NCBI RefSeq assembly: GCF_019603315.1 | Contig: NZ_CP080649.1 | Coordinates: 310,001 to 374,000 of the forward strand | Reading direction: 5' to 3' | DNA length: 64,000 nucleotides | From: Ruficoccus sp. ZRK36 | Lineage (GTDB): Bacteria > Verrucomicrobiota > Verrucomicrobiia > Opitutales > Cerasicoccaceae | In this document: positions 34,999 to 43,699 of the stretch, in pieces | How positions within the stretch are numbered: position 1 is the stretch's first letter | Layout: each line of letters opens with the position of its first letter | The notes under the pieces: model-generated | What the model saw: only the letters and a program-made list of their open reading frames with translations | Databases searched by the model: none | What the model was told of the DNA's origin: nothing | Position numbers and translations under genes: made by a program

Positions 34999-35610
34999 TT
35001 AATGGGCGTACTTGACGCCACAGCCGTAGGGCTGGGTGCTGGCCTGCGAGACGGGCTCACCGGCAGTAGCTTCAGCCATGGCGGCGTTGACGTAGTTGGT
35101 GGCGGTCTTGATGTCAGCCGGATTGGTCGAGCGGACGTTGTCGATCGCCCCGTGGTAGACGATCTCGCCCTCGGGATTGATGATAAAGATCTCGGGCGTA
35201 CGCTTGGCGCCATACTCCTTACCGACCTTGCCCGTCGGGTCCAGCAGCACGGCTGTCGCCTTCGACTCCATCTGCTTGGCAGTCTTCTGCGCATCAGCCG
35301 GCGTCTCATAGCCCTGCGTGCCGGGAGCGGAGGAGACGATGCTCAGCCAGACGGCCCCGTCACCGGTTTGCTTGGCCTGGGTGGCCTGCATATTGCCGGT
35401 GCCGTAGTGCTTCTTCACGTACGGGCAGCCATGGTTGAGCCATTCGAGGATGACGAACTGACCCTTGAAATCAGAAAGAGTGTAGGTTTTACCATCGGCC
35501 CCCTGGAGACTAAAGTCCGGGGCAGCATCGCCGGGCTTGGGAGCGGCGTGCGAGAGGTTGGCCATGCCCAGCATGCTGAGCAGAATCAGAGAGTAAGTGA
35601 GGATCTTCAT
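34999..35610 (-). CDS. Exported thioredoxin-fold (redoxin/AhpC-TSA) protein
   Basis: A 203-residue exported protein with a signal peptide (MKILTYSLILLSMLGMANLSHA). The redoxin fold begins at APKPGDAAPDFSLQGADGK. The active-site segment is LEWLNHGCPYVKKHY, with a single cysteine in place of the CxxC of disulfide exchangers, so it resembles one-Cys peroxiredoxin-like proteins. A second cysteine pair position lies at the very end (QPYGCGVKYAH). The conserved cis-Pro region is KRTPEIFIINPEG. Redox or metal-thiol work in the periplasm is likely; the partner is unknown. It is divergent from cysE. Confidence 0.88.
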   Translation of the reverse strand: MKILTYSLILLSMLGMANLSHAAPKPGDAAPDFSLQGADGKTYTLSDFKGQFVILEWLNHGCPYVKKHYGTGNMQATQAKQTGDGAVWLSIVSSAPGTQGYETPADAQKTAKQMESKATAVLLDPTGKVGKEYGAKRTPEIFIINPEGEIVYHGAIDNVRSTNPADIKTATNYVNAAMAEATAGEPVSQASTQPYGCGVKYAH

Positions 35611-35723
35611 AGTCGATTGGGTGAGTGGTTAAGCTTGGAACAGGCAGGAACGGGAAAGTTCCCTCAAAAAACTTTGCTGTCAAATCCCTTGCTCAATCCA
35701 CAAAGGCGGTTTACCTAGGCGGA

Positions 35724-36503
35724 ATGGAAAACGACCCGGTCTGGGAACAGTTACGACAGGATGCCGAGCAGGCCGCCAGCAAGGAACGCGCGCTGGCCAG
35801 CCTGTTCGAAGAGGTCGTGCTCACCCAGGACAGCCTGGAGAGTGCGCTCGCCGTGCGTCTGTCCCGTAAGCTCGCCTACCACGCCACCCCCGAAGGGTAC
35901 CTCAAGGAAGTTTTCTGCGAGTGTTTCCGTGACAACCCTCAGATCGGTGAGCGCATCCGTGCCGACATCACCGCCATTAAGGAACGTGACCCGGCCTGCC
36001 GGAACTACCTGGCCCCCCTGCTCTACTTCAAGGGCTTCCAGGCCATCACCTGCTACCGTGTCGCCCACGAGCTTTGGAACAACGGGCGCGAGGAGCTCGC
36101 CCTGTACCTGCAGAGCCTGATCTCTGAGGTCTTCGCGGTGGACATCCACCCGGCTGCCCGGATCGGCTGCGGCATCCTGCTCGACCATGCCACCAGCTTT
36201 GTCGCGGGTGAGACCAGCGTGATCGAGAACCATGTCTCCATCCTGCACGAGGTCACCCTCGGAGGCACCGGCAAGACCGCTGGTGACCGTCATCCGAAGG
36301 TGCGCCACAGCGTACTCATCGGAGCCGGAGCCAAGCTGCTCGGCAACATCGAGATCGGCCACTGCGCCCGCATCGGTGCCGGCTCAGTCGTGGTCGAGGA
36401 CGTACCGCCGCACGCCACCGTCGTCGGCGTCCCCGCCGTCGTCACCGGCTTCTCCAAAGACCCCGACCCGGCCCAGAGCATGGACCAGTGCATCAAGCAC
36501 TGA
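35724..36503 (+). CDS. cysE: Serine O-acetyltransferase
   Basis: A 259-residue hexameric enzyme that acetylates serine for cysteine synthesis. An N-terminal helical domain (residues 1-150, with a DPACRNYLAPLLYFKGFQAI segment) precedes the left-handed parallel beta-helix of hexapeptide repeats (about 160-240). Catalytic His and substrate contacts lie in DHATSFVAGET and HEVTLGGTGKTAGDRHPKV. The C-terminal tail ends QCIKH rather than in the Ile that docks into CysK, so cysteine synthase complex formation is uncertain. I chose the ATG at 35724 (MENDPVWEQL) by family length. Confidence 0.95.
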   Translation: MENDPVWEQLRQDAEQAASKERALASLFEEVVLTQDSLESALAVRLSRKLAYHATPEGYLKEVFCECFRDNPQIGERIRADITAIKERDPACRNYLAPLLYFKGFQAITCYRVAHELWNNGREELALYLQSLISEVFAVDIHPAARIGCGILLDHATSFVAGETSVIENHVSILHEVTLGGTGKTAGDRHPKVRHSVLIGAGAKLLGNIEIGHCARIGAGSVVVEDVPPHATVVGVPAVVTGFSKDPDPAQSMDQCIKH

Positions 36504-36507
36504 GCGA

Positions 36508-36606
36508 ATTTGTGGGGGCTACGCGCCCCCAAACCCTGCGGCAGCCAATGGCTGCACCCTCGGTCCATCGTTTGTGCTGCGCACAAACGATGGACCGACA
36601 TTGAAG
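36508..36606 (+). repeat. Type A 3'-end element, copy 6 (variant)
   Basis: After the cysE stop: TTTGTGGGGGC-TAC-GCGCCCCCA, ACCCTGCGGCAG, hairpin GCAGCC-AAT-GGCTGC, CACC, then TCGGTCCATCGTTTGTGC-TGC-GCACAAACGATGGACCGA as one perfect 18-bp stem. The CTTTCGATGC and GCATCAAAA boxes are replaced by this stem. It faces copy 7 across the convergent gap. Confidence 0.8.
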
Positions 36607-36663
36607 TCTCACCTGGCGCACGATTTGCCCAGCTAAACACCACACGCGGGTGGAGTCGAAAAA

Positions 36664-36801
36664 GTGGCGACCCAGTTTTGATGCTCTGCTCAGTGATTGC
36701 CGCAACCAGCTTTGCTGGTTGCGGCAATCACTGACACGATGCGTAGCATCGAAAGTGCAGACTTCGTCTGCTGCGGGTCTGGGCTGCACAAGCCCAGAAA
36801 T
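36664..36801 (-). repeat. Type A multi-hairpin 3'-end element, copy 7
   Basis: On the minus strand, after the dehydrogenase stop: CTGGGC-TTGTGCA-GCCCAG, ACCCGCAGCAGAC, GAAGTCTGCACTTTCGATGC-TAC-GCATCG, TGTCAG, a variable stem (TGATTGCCGCAACCAGC against GCTGGTTGCGGCAATCA), CTGAGCAGAGCATCAAAACTGGGTCG. Together copies 6 and 7 fill the 319-base gap between the convergent cysE and dehydrogenase genes; the roughly 57 bases between them hold nothing I recognise. Confidence 0.85.
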
Positions 36802-36822
36802 AACATCCCCCCACAATCCCCC

Positions 36823-38049
36823 CTAGAGGCGGTGGTCGATCATGATCTTGACGCCTTCCTGCCGGATATTGGTGGCAAAGGCTTCCTCGATCTGCTCCAT
36901 CGGGAAACGGTGCGTGATGAGCGAGGTCATGGGCAGGCCGATACGCTCGGCACGCTGGAGGAAGTGGTACGCGTTCGGGTATTCGACGCTGTTATAAACC
37001 CAGCTGCCGGTCACGGTGATCTCCTTTTGGCAGATGTCAAAGTGCGGGTTGATCGAGCACTGTCCGCCATCCACGAAGTGCCCCACCTCGCAGATGCCCC
37101 CGCCGCGACGGATGCACTTGAAGAGGCTGGCAAAAGCCGCCGGTACGCCCGTGACCTGAAAACCGAAATGCGCGCCGACACCCTTCGTCATGGAGTTGAC
37201 CGCTGCGGCCAAATCGTCGATGCCGTCATAGTCGCGGTAGTTGAGGGTCTCATCCGCGCCCATCTTTTTGGCCAACTCCAGGCGGCCGGGATTCCCGTCG
37301 ATCGCGATGAGGGTGTTGATCCCGTAGGTGCGGAGCACGGCAAGCATCATCAGGCCAATCGGGCCGCAGCCCTGCACAATGACGCGCGTGCGGAAGTTCA
37401 GCTTCACCCCGCAGGTCTTGGCCCGCTCAAGCGCGTGGCAAACGACGGCGGCAGGCTCGATCAGCGTGCGCAGCTCCACGCTCATGTCGTTGACGACAAA
37501 AACCGAGGCGTCCGGGCGGATGATCAGGTACTGGCCAAAGTATCCGTTAAAGTGGTTGTCGGGCTCGTCAGGCAGAAGCCCATAGAGCCGCATATCGTCA
37601 CACAGGTTCGCCTTCAGCGGGTTGTACTTGGCGATCATGCAGGCCTCGGAGGTCTTCATCAGACTCGTGACGATGCGGTCGCCGGGCTTGATCGGCTTAC
37701 CCACGCTGTCCACCTGGATGTTTTTACCTACCTCCAGCACGATGCCTGTGCCCTCGTGCCCGAGCACGACCGGAGCCAGCCCAAATGGGTCGGCGTTGTA
37801 GCAGTGGATATCCGTCCCGCAGACCCCGCAGGCCTCGACTTTCACCAGAATCTCATCCGGCCCGATCGCACGCAGCGGAAACTCCCGGATCTCGACCTTT
37901 TTCGGTGCGACCAGCACCGCAGCCTTTGCCTTGGCAGGAACCGAGTTCGTGGCGGCAATGGGTTGGCCGCTCGAAGCGACACCGGGGCGCTGGGACTGGG
38001 TCACGACCTCGCGGACGATGCGGTCGATGTCATCTCGGGAAAACTGCAT
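36823..38049 (-). CDS. Zn-dependent alcohol dehydrogenase family protein with N-terminal targeting-like peptide
   Basis: A 408-codon medium-chain dehydrogenase in the rhamnose locus. The catalytic zinc pocket is visible: Cys77 in ACGVCGTDIH and His98/Glu99 in VLGHEGTG. The NAD-binding GCGPIGLMML motif follows near residue 222. The structural zinc lobe normally has four cysteines, but here (SEACMIAKYNPLKANLC) only two remain. Before the catalytic domain sits MQFSRDDIDRIVREVVTQ, an amphipathic helix, then a flexible Pro/Ala/Ser linker of about 20 residues. This is the layout of peptides that steer enzymes into bacterial microcompartments. A role in lactaldehyde or propanediol turnover is inference from the neighbour rhaA. 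I chose the ATG at 38049; the frame extends further but has no fitting start. Confidence 0.88.
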   Translation of the reverse strand: MQFSRDDIDRIVREVVTQSQRPGVASSGQPIAATNSVPAKAKAAVLVAPKKVEIREFPLRAIGPDEILVKVEACGVCGTDIHCYNADPFGLAPVVLGHEGTGIVLEVGKNIQVDSVGKPIKPGDRIVTSLMKTSEACMIAKYNPLKANLCDDMRLYGLLPDEPDNHFNGYFGQYLIIRPDASVFVVNDMSVELRTLIEPAAVVCHALERAKTCGVKLNFRTRVIVQGCGPIGLMMLAVLRTYGINTLIAIDGNPGRLELAKKMGADETLNYRDYDGIDDLAAAVNSMTKGVGAHFGFQVTGVPAAFASLFKCIRRGGGICEVGHFVDGGQCSINPHFDICQKEITVTGSWVYNSVEYPNAYHFLQRAERIGLPMTSLITHRFPMEQIEEAFATNIRQEGVKIMIDHRL

Positions 38050-38104
38050 GGCTGTCAGACAGTGCGCAAAAGGCCTCTCAAAAACAAGTGTGAAAGTGGT
38101 GCTC

Positions 38105-38138
38105 CGGTGCGCCCGATGCACAGCAGAAGGGCGCACCG
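38105..38138 (-). other. Intercistronic hairpin between rhaA and the dehydrogenase
   Basis: CGGTGCGCCC and GGGCGCACCG form a perfect 10-bp stem with a 14-base loop. No T run follows on the minus strand, so it may stabilise or process the rhaA-dehydrogenase mRNA rather than end it. Confidence 0.55.
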
Positions 38139-38170
38139 AAGTCCACGATCAGGCTTAGTTATGCAAAAAA

Positions 38171-39412
38171 TCAAGAACGCGCAGCCAATACTGTGCGCTC
38201 ATATTGCCGGATCGCGTCGAGTAAGGCAAGCTCTCCGGGCACATTATTTCGGTGGCAGAACTCCTCCCATATCACGCTCCAGGGCAGGGCCTTAGCCGTC
38301 TCCAGCATCATCAGGCGAGCGGTGTAATCACCGGCCAGCTCAGCCTCACGGAGCTTTTCACGCGGCTCCAGCAGGGCCAGCAGCAGACACTTCTGGGCGG
38401 CGCGGGTGCCGATGGCCCAGGCGGCGATGCGGTTGATGGATGCGTCGAAGAAGTCCAGGCCGATGTGCGTACGCGGGAGCGCGTCGCAACGGACCAGCTC
38501 CTGCATGATGGCCTGAGTCGGGTCGTCGAAGAGCACAACGTGGTCGCTGTCCCAGCGGACACCCCGCGAGACGTGCAGAAGCAGCTCGGGCACCACCATC
38601 AGGACGGAGGAAATCTTGTCCGCGATGCCCTCGGTCGGGTGGAAGTGGCCCGCGTCCAGACAGAGCGCGGTCTGGCGGCTGGCGGCATAGCCGAGGTAAA
38701 ACTCGTGCGAGCCGACCACGAAGCTTTCCGAGCCGATGCCAAAGAGCTTGGACTCGACCGCGTCGATGTTCTGCGCCGGGTCGAGCTTTTCCTCAAAGAC
38801 CACGTCGAGGCTCTCCTGCAGGCGCTTGCGGAAGCCGAGGCGGTCCACCGGCAGATCCTTCATCCCGTCGGGGATCCACACATTGGTCACGCAGGCGCTG
38901 CCCAGCTCCTGACCGATGACTGCACCAATCTTACGGCTGGCCTTGCAATGCTCGATCCAGAAGCCGCGGATGCCCTTGTCGGGGCTGCTCAGGGTAAAGC
39001 CCGCATCGGCCTTCGGGTGGGAGAAGCAGGAGGGGTTAAAGTCCATGCCCATGCCGTGGGACTTACACCAGTCGATCCAGCTCTGGAAATGCTCGGGCTC
39101 GATGGCGTCGCGGTCGACGCTCTTGCCGCCGAAGTCACCGTACATGGCGTGGAGGTTGAGCCGGTGCGTCCCCGGCAGCAGCGAGACGGCCTGATCGAGG
39201 TCCTGGCGCAGCTCGTCGATGGTGCGGGCCTTTCCGGGATAGTTACCGGTCACAGCCAGGCCGCTGCCCAGCTCACCGTCGCCCCCTTCGAAACCGCCGA
39301 CATCATCCCCCTGCCAGCAGTGCAGCGAGATCGGGGTCGAAGCCATGGCTTCGAGCGCTTTTTCCACATCGACGCCGAGCGAGGCGTACTGGTCTTTTAC
39401 CTGGTCAAACAT
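38171..39412 (-). CDS. rhaA: L-rhamnose isomerase
   Basis: A 413-residue TIM-barrel isomerase that turns L-rhamnose into L-rhamnulose, the first step of catabolism. The family motif [14 protein letters not shown] stands at residues 29-42. Metal ligands lie in the segments [34 protein letters not shown] and [13 protein letters not shown]. The length fits the E. coli type. It is transcribed ahead of the dehydrogenase and away from an AraC regulator, so the three genes look like one regulon. rhaB and rhaD are not in the window. Confidence 0.95.
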   Translation of the reverse strand: MFDQVKDQYASLGVDVEKALEAMASTPISLHCWQGDDVGGFEGGDGELGSGLAVTGNYPGKARTIDELRQDLDQAVSLLPGTHRLNLHAMYGDFGGKSVDRDAIEPEHFQSWIDWCKSHGMGMDFNPSCFSHPKADAGFTLSSPDKGIRGFWIEHCKASRKIGAVIGQELGSACVTNVWIPDGMKDLPVDRLGFRKRLQESLDVVFEEKLDPAQNIDAVESKLFGIGSESFVVGSHEFYLGYAASRQTALCLDAGHFHPTEGIADKISSVLMVVPELLLHVSRGVRWDSDHVVLFDDPTQAIMQELVRCDALPRTHIGLDFFDASINRIAAWAIGTRAAQKCLLLALLEPREKLREAELAGDYTARLMMLETAKALPWSVIWEEFCHRNNVPGELALLDAIRQYERTVLAARS

Positions 39413-39498
39413 AACGGAAGGGGGTTGTCGGGTTTATCGGGGACTCAATCGGGGGAGAACCGAGAAGGCACATCCCTGAAGGCCGAGAGTATAGCATC

Positions 39499-39520
39499 TG
39501 CGCATACAACGCGATATGCA
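39499..39520. promoter_or_regulatory. Possible AraC-type operator between rhaA and its regulator
   Basis: TGCGCATA and TATGCA form an imperfect inverted repeat separated by eight bases, in the 165-base divergent promoter region. A possible promoter for the regulator lies at 39537 (TTGCAC, 17 bases, GAATAT). These are weak, unaligned calls. Confidence 0.35.
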
Positions 39521-39577
39521 CGGACTGACTTCTTATTTGCACTTTTTGACAGGATTTATGAATATTCAGAAACCGCC

Positions 39578-40468
39578 ATGGACACCGACCGCATCGACAC
39601 CTTTAGCCGCTACCTCCCCCCTGGCCCCAACGCTACGCGCTGGGGATGGCGGCTGATCGATGCCGGACGCCAGCAAGTCCCTCCCGGCAGCCCCTACCCC
39701 CTCACCGGGCATCCCCTACCCTACGCTTTTGACAAAAATGGACGCCGCACCCTGAGCGAATACCAGCTGGTCCTCATCACTGCCGGGGGCGGGCACTTTC
39801 AGTCCCGCTCCTGTCGTGAGCGCAGCGTCTCCGCCGGGGACACCCTGCTGCTCTTTCCCGGCGAGTGGCACCGCTATCGCCCCGGTCCACGCACCGGGTG
39901 GAGCGAATACTGGCTGGGCTTCGAGGGCACGGAGGCCAGCCGCATCATGAAAAATTTTTTCAGTCGCTCGCGTCCGATCCAGCCGGGCGCCTACACCGAC
40001 GAGGCGATCCACATCTTTGAGCGCCTGCTGGACTGGCTCCGCCACCCTCGCCCCGGCGGCGAGCAGGTAGCGGCCAGCTTCATCCCACAGCTTCTGGCCC
40101 TGCTGCGAGCCGGTAGTATCGCAGCGGGCGCTCCCCGTGCGCGAGAGCAGGAGCTCGTCATGGCCGTACGTGCCCGCCTGCTGGAAAACCCCGCAGAGCG
40201 CACGGCGCTCTCATCGCTGGCAGAGGAGCTCGGCGTGAGCTACTCCCTGCTGAGGAGTCTTTTCAGGAAGCATACCGGCCACTCCCCCCGGCAGTTTGAG
40301 AACTTGATCCGCCTTAACCGCGCACGCGACCTGCTCGCCGCCGGGAGCAGTGTGAGCGCTACCGCCGAGTCCCTCGGCTACGCCAGCGTCCACTACTTCT
40401 CCCGCGCGTTCAAGCAGCAGTTTGGGCAGGCCCCGCAGCACTGGATGCGCGAGCGAAGCGGGCAATAA
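39578..40468 (+). CDS. AraC family transcriptional regulator
   Basis: A 296-residue regulator. The N-terminal cupin-like sensing domain includes GGGHFQSRSCRERSVSAGD, then LLLFPGEWHRYRP and WSEYWLGFEG, as in AraC/XylR-type sugar sensors. The C-terminal HTH domain has two helix-turn-helices: LSSLAEELGVSYSLLRSLFR with GHSPRQFENLIRLNRARDLL, and SVSATAESLGYASVHYFSRA, ending in the usual Phe-x-x-Pro-x-x-(Trp) segment. The start at 39578 gives the normal length. It is divergent from rhaA and likely controls it, with rhamnose as effector by inference. Confidence 0.9.
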   Translation: MDTDRIDTFSRYLPPGPNATRWGWRLIDAGRQQVPPGSPYPLTGHPLPYAFDKNGRRTLSEYQLVLITAGGGHFQSRSCRERSVSAGDTLLLFPGEWHRYRPGPRTGWSEYWLGFEGTEASRIMKNFFSRSRPIQPGAYTDEAIHIFERLLDWLRHPRPGGEQVAASFIPQLLALLRAGSIAAGAPRAREQELVMAVRARLLENPAERTALSSLAEELGVSYSLLRSLFRKHTGHSPRQFENLIRLNRARDLLAAGSSVSATAESLGYASVHYFSRAFKQQFGQAPQHWMRERSGQ

Positions 40469-40510
40469 GCACCACACCTCGTCGACTCCGCCACACGTAT
40501 CCGTATTCAA

Positions 40511-43500
40511 CTACATTTTGGCAGGAGCGTCCTCGCCGGGCACGTGGCCAGGGGCTTCTTCGCCGACTCCGGGCTTATGGTGGGTACGCCCGCGCAGGTC
40601 TTCCAGGATCACGTAGAAACACGGGACCAGCACCAGCGTAATCAGCGTGGCAAAGAGGATACCAAAGCCCAGCGAGATCGCCATCGGGATCATGAAACGC
40701 GCCTGACGGGAGGTCTCCAGAATCATCGGGAAAAGACCGCCAAAGGTCGTCAGCGTGGTCAATATGATCGCGCGGAAGCGCGCGGATGCGGCTCCGGTCA
40801 CCGCCTCGGCCGCCGTGCGCCCCTCTCTGCGCAGCCGGTTCGTAAAGTCGATCAGCACCAGCGAGTCGTTCACCACCACCCCACTCAGGGCGACGATCCC
40901 GAGCAGACTCATGAGCGAAAGATTATAGCCCATGATGATGTGGCCGATGACCGCGCCGACGATCCCAAACGGGATGGCGAGCATCACGATAGCGGGCTGC
41001 AGGTAGCTGTTGAAAGGGATCGCCAGCAGGGCATACACCGCGAGCATCGCCAGCAGCAGGCCGATCATCATGGCCTTGATACTGTCGTTCATATCCGCCT
41101 GGCGCCCTTCATAGCCATAGCTCAACCCCGGGTAGCGGGCTGCCAGCTCGGGCAGGACATTCGCGGTCAGGTCCGCCGTGATCAAAGGCGCGTCAGCCGG
41201 GTCGGCCGTGTCCGCCGTCACCGTGAGGATACGACGCCCATCGCGGCGGGAGATCGTGGTAAAGCCTCTGTCACGCCCAATTGTTACGACATCGGTCAGC
41301 GGCACCTCACCACCGGCCGGGGTCATTAAAATCAGCGAATCCACATCCGCCTCGGAGGAGCGCTCCTGCTCGGGCAGCCGGACCATCACCTTGATCTCGT
41401 GCCGCCCGCGAATCTGCCGCAGAGCTTCGGCCCCGTAGAAGGAACCGCGCACCTGCCGTGCCACGTCACGCGCAGTAAGTCCGAGGCTTTGGCCCTCGGG
41501 CTTGAGCTTGAGGTTAAACTGCTCCTTGCCGGGCTGGAAGCCGTCGTTGGAGTCCGTCGTCTCGGCATACTCCAGCAGAGTCGCCGCCAGGTCCGATGCC
41601 GCCGCCTCCAGAGTGGGAATACTCCGGTGGCTAAGCTCGACCGTCACAGCCTGCCCGGAGCCGGGTCCTCCGCGGTCGGACGCAAAGCTGGAGGTATCGA
41701 CCCCGTACAGGGTGCCTACCTCCTCGCGCCATTTACGGGTAAAGTCCAGGGTCGAAATCGGCCGGGTATTCGCATCGGTCAGGTAGACACGGAAGGTCAC
41801 CACATGGCTACCGCCGCGCCCGACGATGGAGTAAATGCCCTTGGCCAGTTGGTCGCCGCCGTTATCGGCGACAACGCGCTCGGCCGCGGCCAGCACCTGC
41901 TTGCGAATGCGCTCAGTCTGCGATACCGGTGAGCCATAGGGCAGCTCAACCGAGGCGTAGGCATAGTCCTGCTCCACGCGCGGCATGAGGATCATGCGCA
42001 TGCGGCCACTATCCACCCAGGCGAAGATCAGCGTCATCGCCCCCAGGCCAATGGCGCATACGACATAGCGCCAGCGCAGCACCCGCGTCAGCCAGGGGTG
42101 GTACCGATCCTGCACAAAGTGGATGAAGGCGCGGCTGAAGCGCTGCTGCAGATGGTGCAGCCGCCCGCCGATCCCGTGCGGATGGATATCTTTCTGGTGG
42201 CTGAGGTGAGCCGGCAGGATAAACAGCGACTCGATCAGCGACACGGCAAAGACAGACACGACCACTGCCGGGATAACGCTAAAGATTTTCCCCATCACCC
42301 CGGGCACGAAGAACAACGGCGTGAAGGCCGCGATATTCGTCAGCACGCTAAAGACAACCGGCATGGCCACCTCGCGGGCTCCGTCAATCGCCGCCCGGTG
42401 GAAGGGCTTCCCCATCTGGTGGTGGCTGTAGATATTTTCACCGACCACGATAGCGTCATCCACCACGATCCCCAGCGTGATGATAAACGCGAACATCGAG
42501 ATCATGTTGATCGTGATGTCAAAGGCCGGGAAAAACAGGAACGCACCGAGGAAGGAAATGGGGATGCCCAGCATGACCCAGAAGGCCAGCCGCGCCTCCA
42601 GAAAGATACCGAGCACAAGCAGCACCAGGAGCAGCCCCATGAAAAGATTTTTCAGCAGCAGCTCTGCGCGCTGGCTGTATATCTCTGAGCGGTCGTCCAG
42701 CACATCGATCGAGATGCCCTTGGGGAGCGTCTGCTTCAGCGTGGCGACCTCATCGAGCACGGCGGATGCGACACTGATTGGCGTCTGGTCGCCGATACGG
42801 TAGATATCGATCAGCACGGCCCGGTCTTCATTGTAGTAGGCGTAGAGGTCAGAGTCCTCAAAACCATCGGAAATGTCGGCGATATCGCTCAGTAGCACAC
42901 GCACGCCGTCCCCGCCGGTGATGACAGGGATATCCGCAAACTCCTGCGCAAAGTCGCGGCGCTGCTTGAGGCGTACCAGGATCTCCCCTGAAACGGTGTC
43001 CACACCGCCCCCGGCCATATCCAGGGCCGAGTCGTTGATAGCGTCGGCCACGTCCTGAAGCGTCAGCCCGTAGCGCCGCAACCTTTCACGCGGCACCGTA
43101 ATCGTCACTTCGTAGTCGCGCGCACCGGATAGCTCGACCTGCGTAATCTCGGGGTTCGATAGCAGGGTATCGCGCACCGTCTCGGCCACCGAGCGCAGGG
43201 TCCACTCGTCCTGATTGCCATGGATGACGAGCGTCACCACATCTCGCTTACGGCTGACGATGGAAACGGTCGGCTGCTCGGCCTCATCCGGGAAAGTCGT
43301 GATGCGGTCCACCTCGTTTTTAATGTCAGCGGCGAGCTGCTGGAGGTTTTCTCCCTCGATCAACTCAACCCTGACCGTGCCGCTGCCCTCGCTCGCCGTA
43401 GAGGTGACCTCCTCGACGCCGTCCAGCCCCTGCACGGCCTCCTCGACCGGCAGTACGATACTTTGCTCGACCTCCTCGGGGCTGGCCCCCGGGTAGCTCA

Positions 43501-43672
43501 CCGCGATACTGACCACATCCAGCTCAAACTCGGGGAACACCTCCTGCTTGACCCGCATGGAGAAGATCAGCCCGCCCACGATAAACACGCACATGAGCAG
43601 GTTGGCGGTGACGGAGTGTCCGGCCATCCAGGCAATCGCGCCGCGGCGCCGGGTAGAGTTGGGTGTATTCAT
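40511..43672 (-). CDS. RND family efflux transporter permease (AcrB/MdtB-like)
   Basis: A 1053-residue inner-membrane RND pump. It has 12 predicted membrane helices in two blocks (after residues 10, 330-540 and 860-1030) and two large periplasmic loops. The first helix is followed by VYPGASPEEVEQ-type text (SYPGASPEEVEQSIVLPVEE). Proton-relay Asp residues sit in helix 4, in the segment IITLGIVVDDAIVVGENI. The C-terminal half has GIVALSGVVVNDSLVLIDF. It is the last gene of the efflux operon, 27 bases after the MFS gene. The substrate is unknown. Confidence 0.95.
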   Translation of the reverse strand: MNTPNSTRRRGAIAWMAGHSVTANLLMCVFIVGGLIFSMRVKQEVFPEFELDVVSIAVSYPGASPEEVEQSIVLPVEEAVQGLDGVEEVTSTASEGSGTVRVELIEGENLQQLAADIKNEVDRITTFPDEAEQPTVSIVSRKRDVVTLVIHGNQDEWTLRSVAETVRDTLLSNPEITQVELSGARDYEVTITVPRERLRRYGLTLQDVADAINDSALDMAGGGVDTVSGEILVRLKQRRDFAQEFADIPVITGGDGVRVLLSDIADISDGFEDSDLYAYYNEDRAVLIDIYRIGDQTPISVASAVLDEVATLKQTLPKGISIDVLDDRSEIYSQRAELLLKNLFMGLLLVLLVLGIFLEARLAFWVMLGIPISFLGAFLFFPAFDITINMISMFAFIITLGIVVDDAIVVGENIYSHHQMGKPFHRAAIDGAREVAMPVVFSVLTNIAAFTPLFFVPGVMGKIFSVIPAVVVSVFAVSLIESLFILPAHLSHQKDIHPHGIGGRLHHLQQRFSRAFIHFVQDRYHPWLTRVLRWRYVVCAIGLGAMTLIFAWVDSGRMRMILMPRVEQDYAYASVELPYGSPVSQTERIRKQVLAAAERVVADNGGDQLAKGIYSIVGRGGSHVVTFRVYLTDANTRPISTLDFTRKWREEVGTLYGVDTSSFASDRGGPGSGQAVTVELSHRSIPTLEAAASDLAATLLEYAETTDSNDGFQPGKEQFNLKLKPEGQSLGLTARDVARQVRGSFYGAEALRQIRGRHEIKVMVRLPEQERSSEADVDSLILMTPAGGEVPLTDVVTIGRDRGFTTISRRDGRRILTVTADTADPADAPLITADLTANVLPELAARYPGLSYGYEGRQADMNDSIKAMMIGLLLAMLAVYALLAIPFNSYLQPAIVMLAIPFGIVGAVIGHIIMGYNLSLMSLLGIVALSGVVVNDSLVLIDFTNRLRREGRTAAEAVTGAASARFRAIILTTLTTFGGLFPMILETSRQARFMIPMAISLGFGILFATLITLVLVPCFYVILEDLRGRTHHKPGVGEEAPGHVPGEDAPAKM

Positions 43673-43699
43673 AGTTGGATACGCAAAGAGATTAAAAGC

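Noticed and set aside
38252-39577. Long open frame on the plus strand running into the AraC gene
   Set aside because: Its first 440 codons are the antisense of rhaA and have no domain sense; only the part from 39578 matches a known family.
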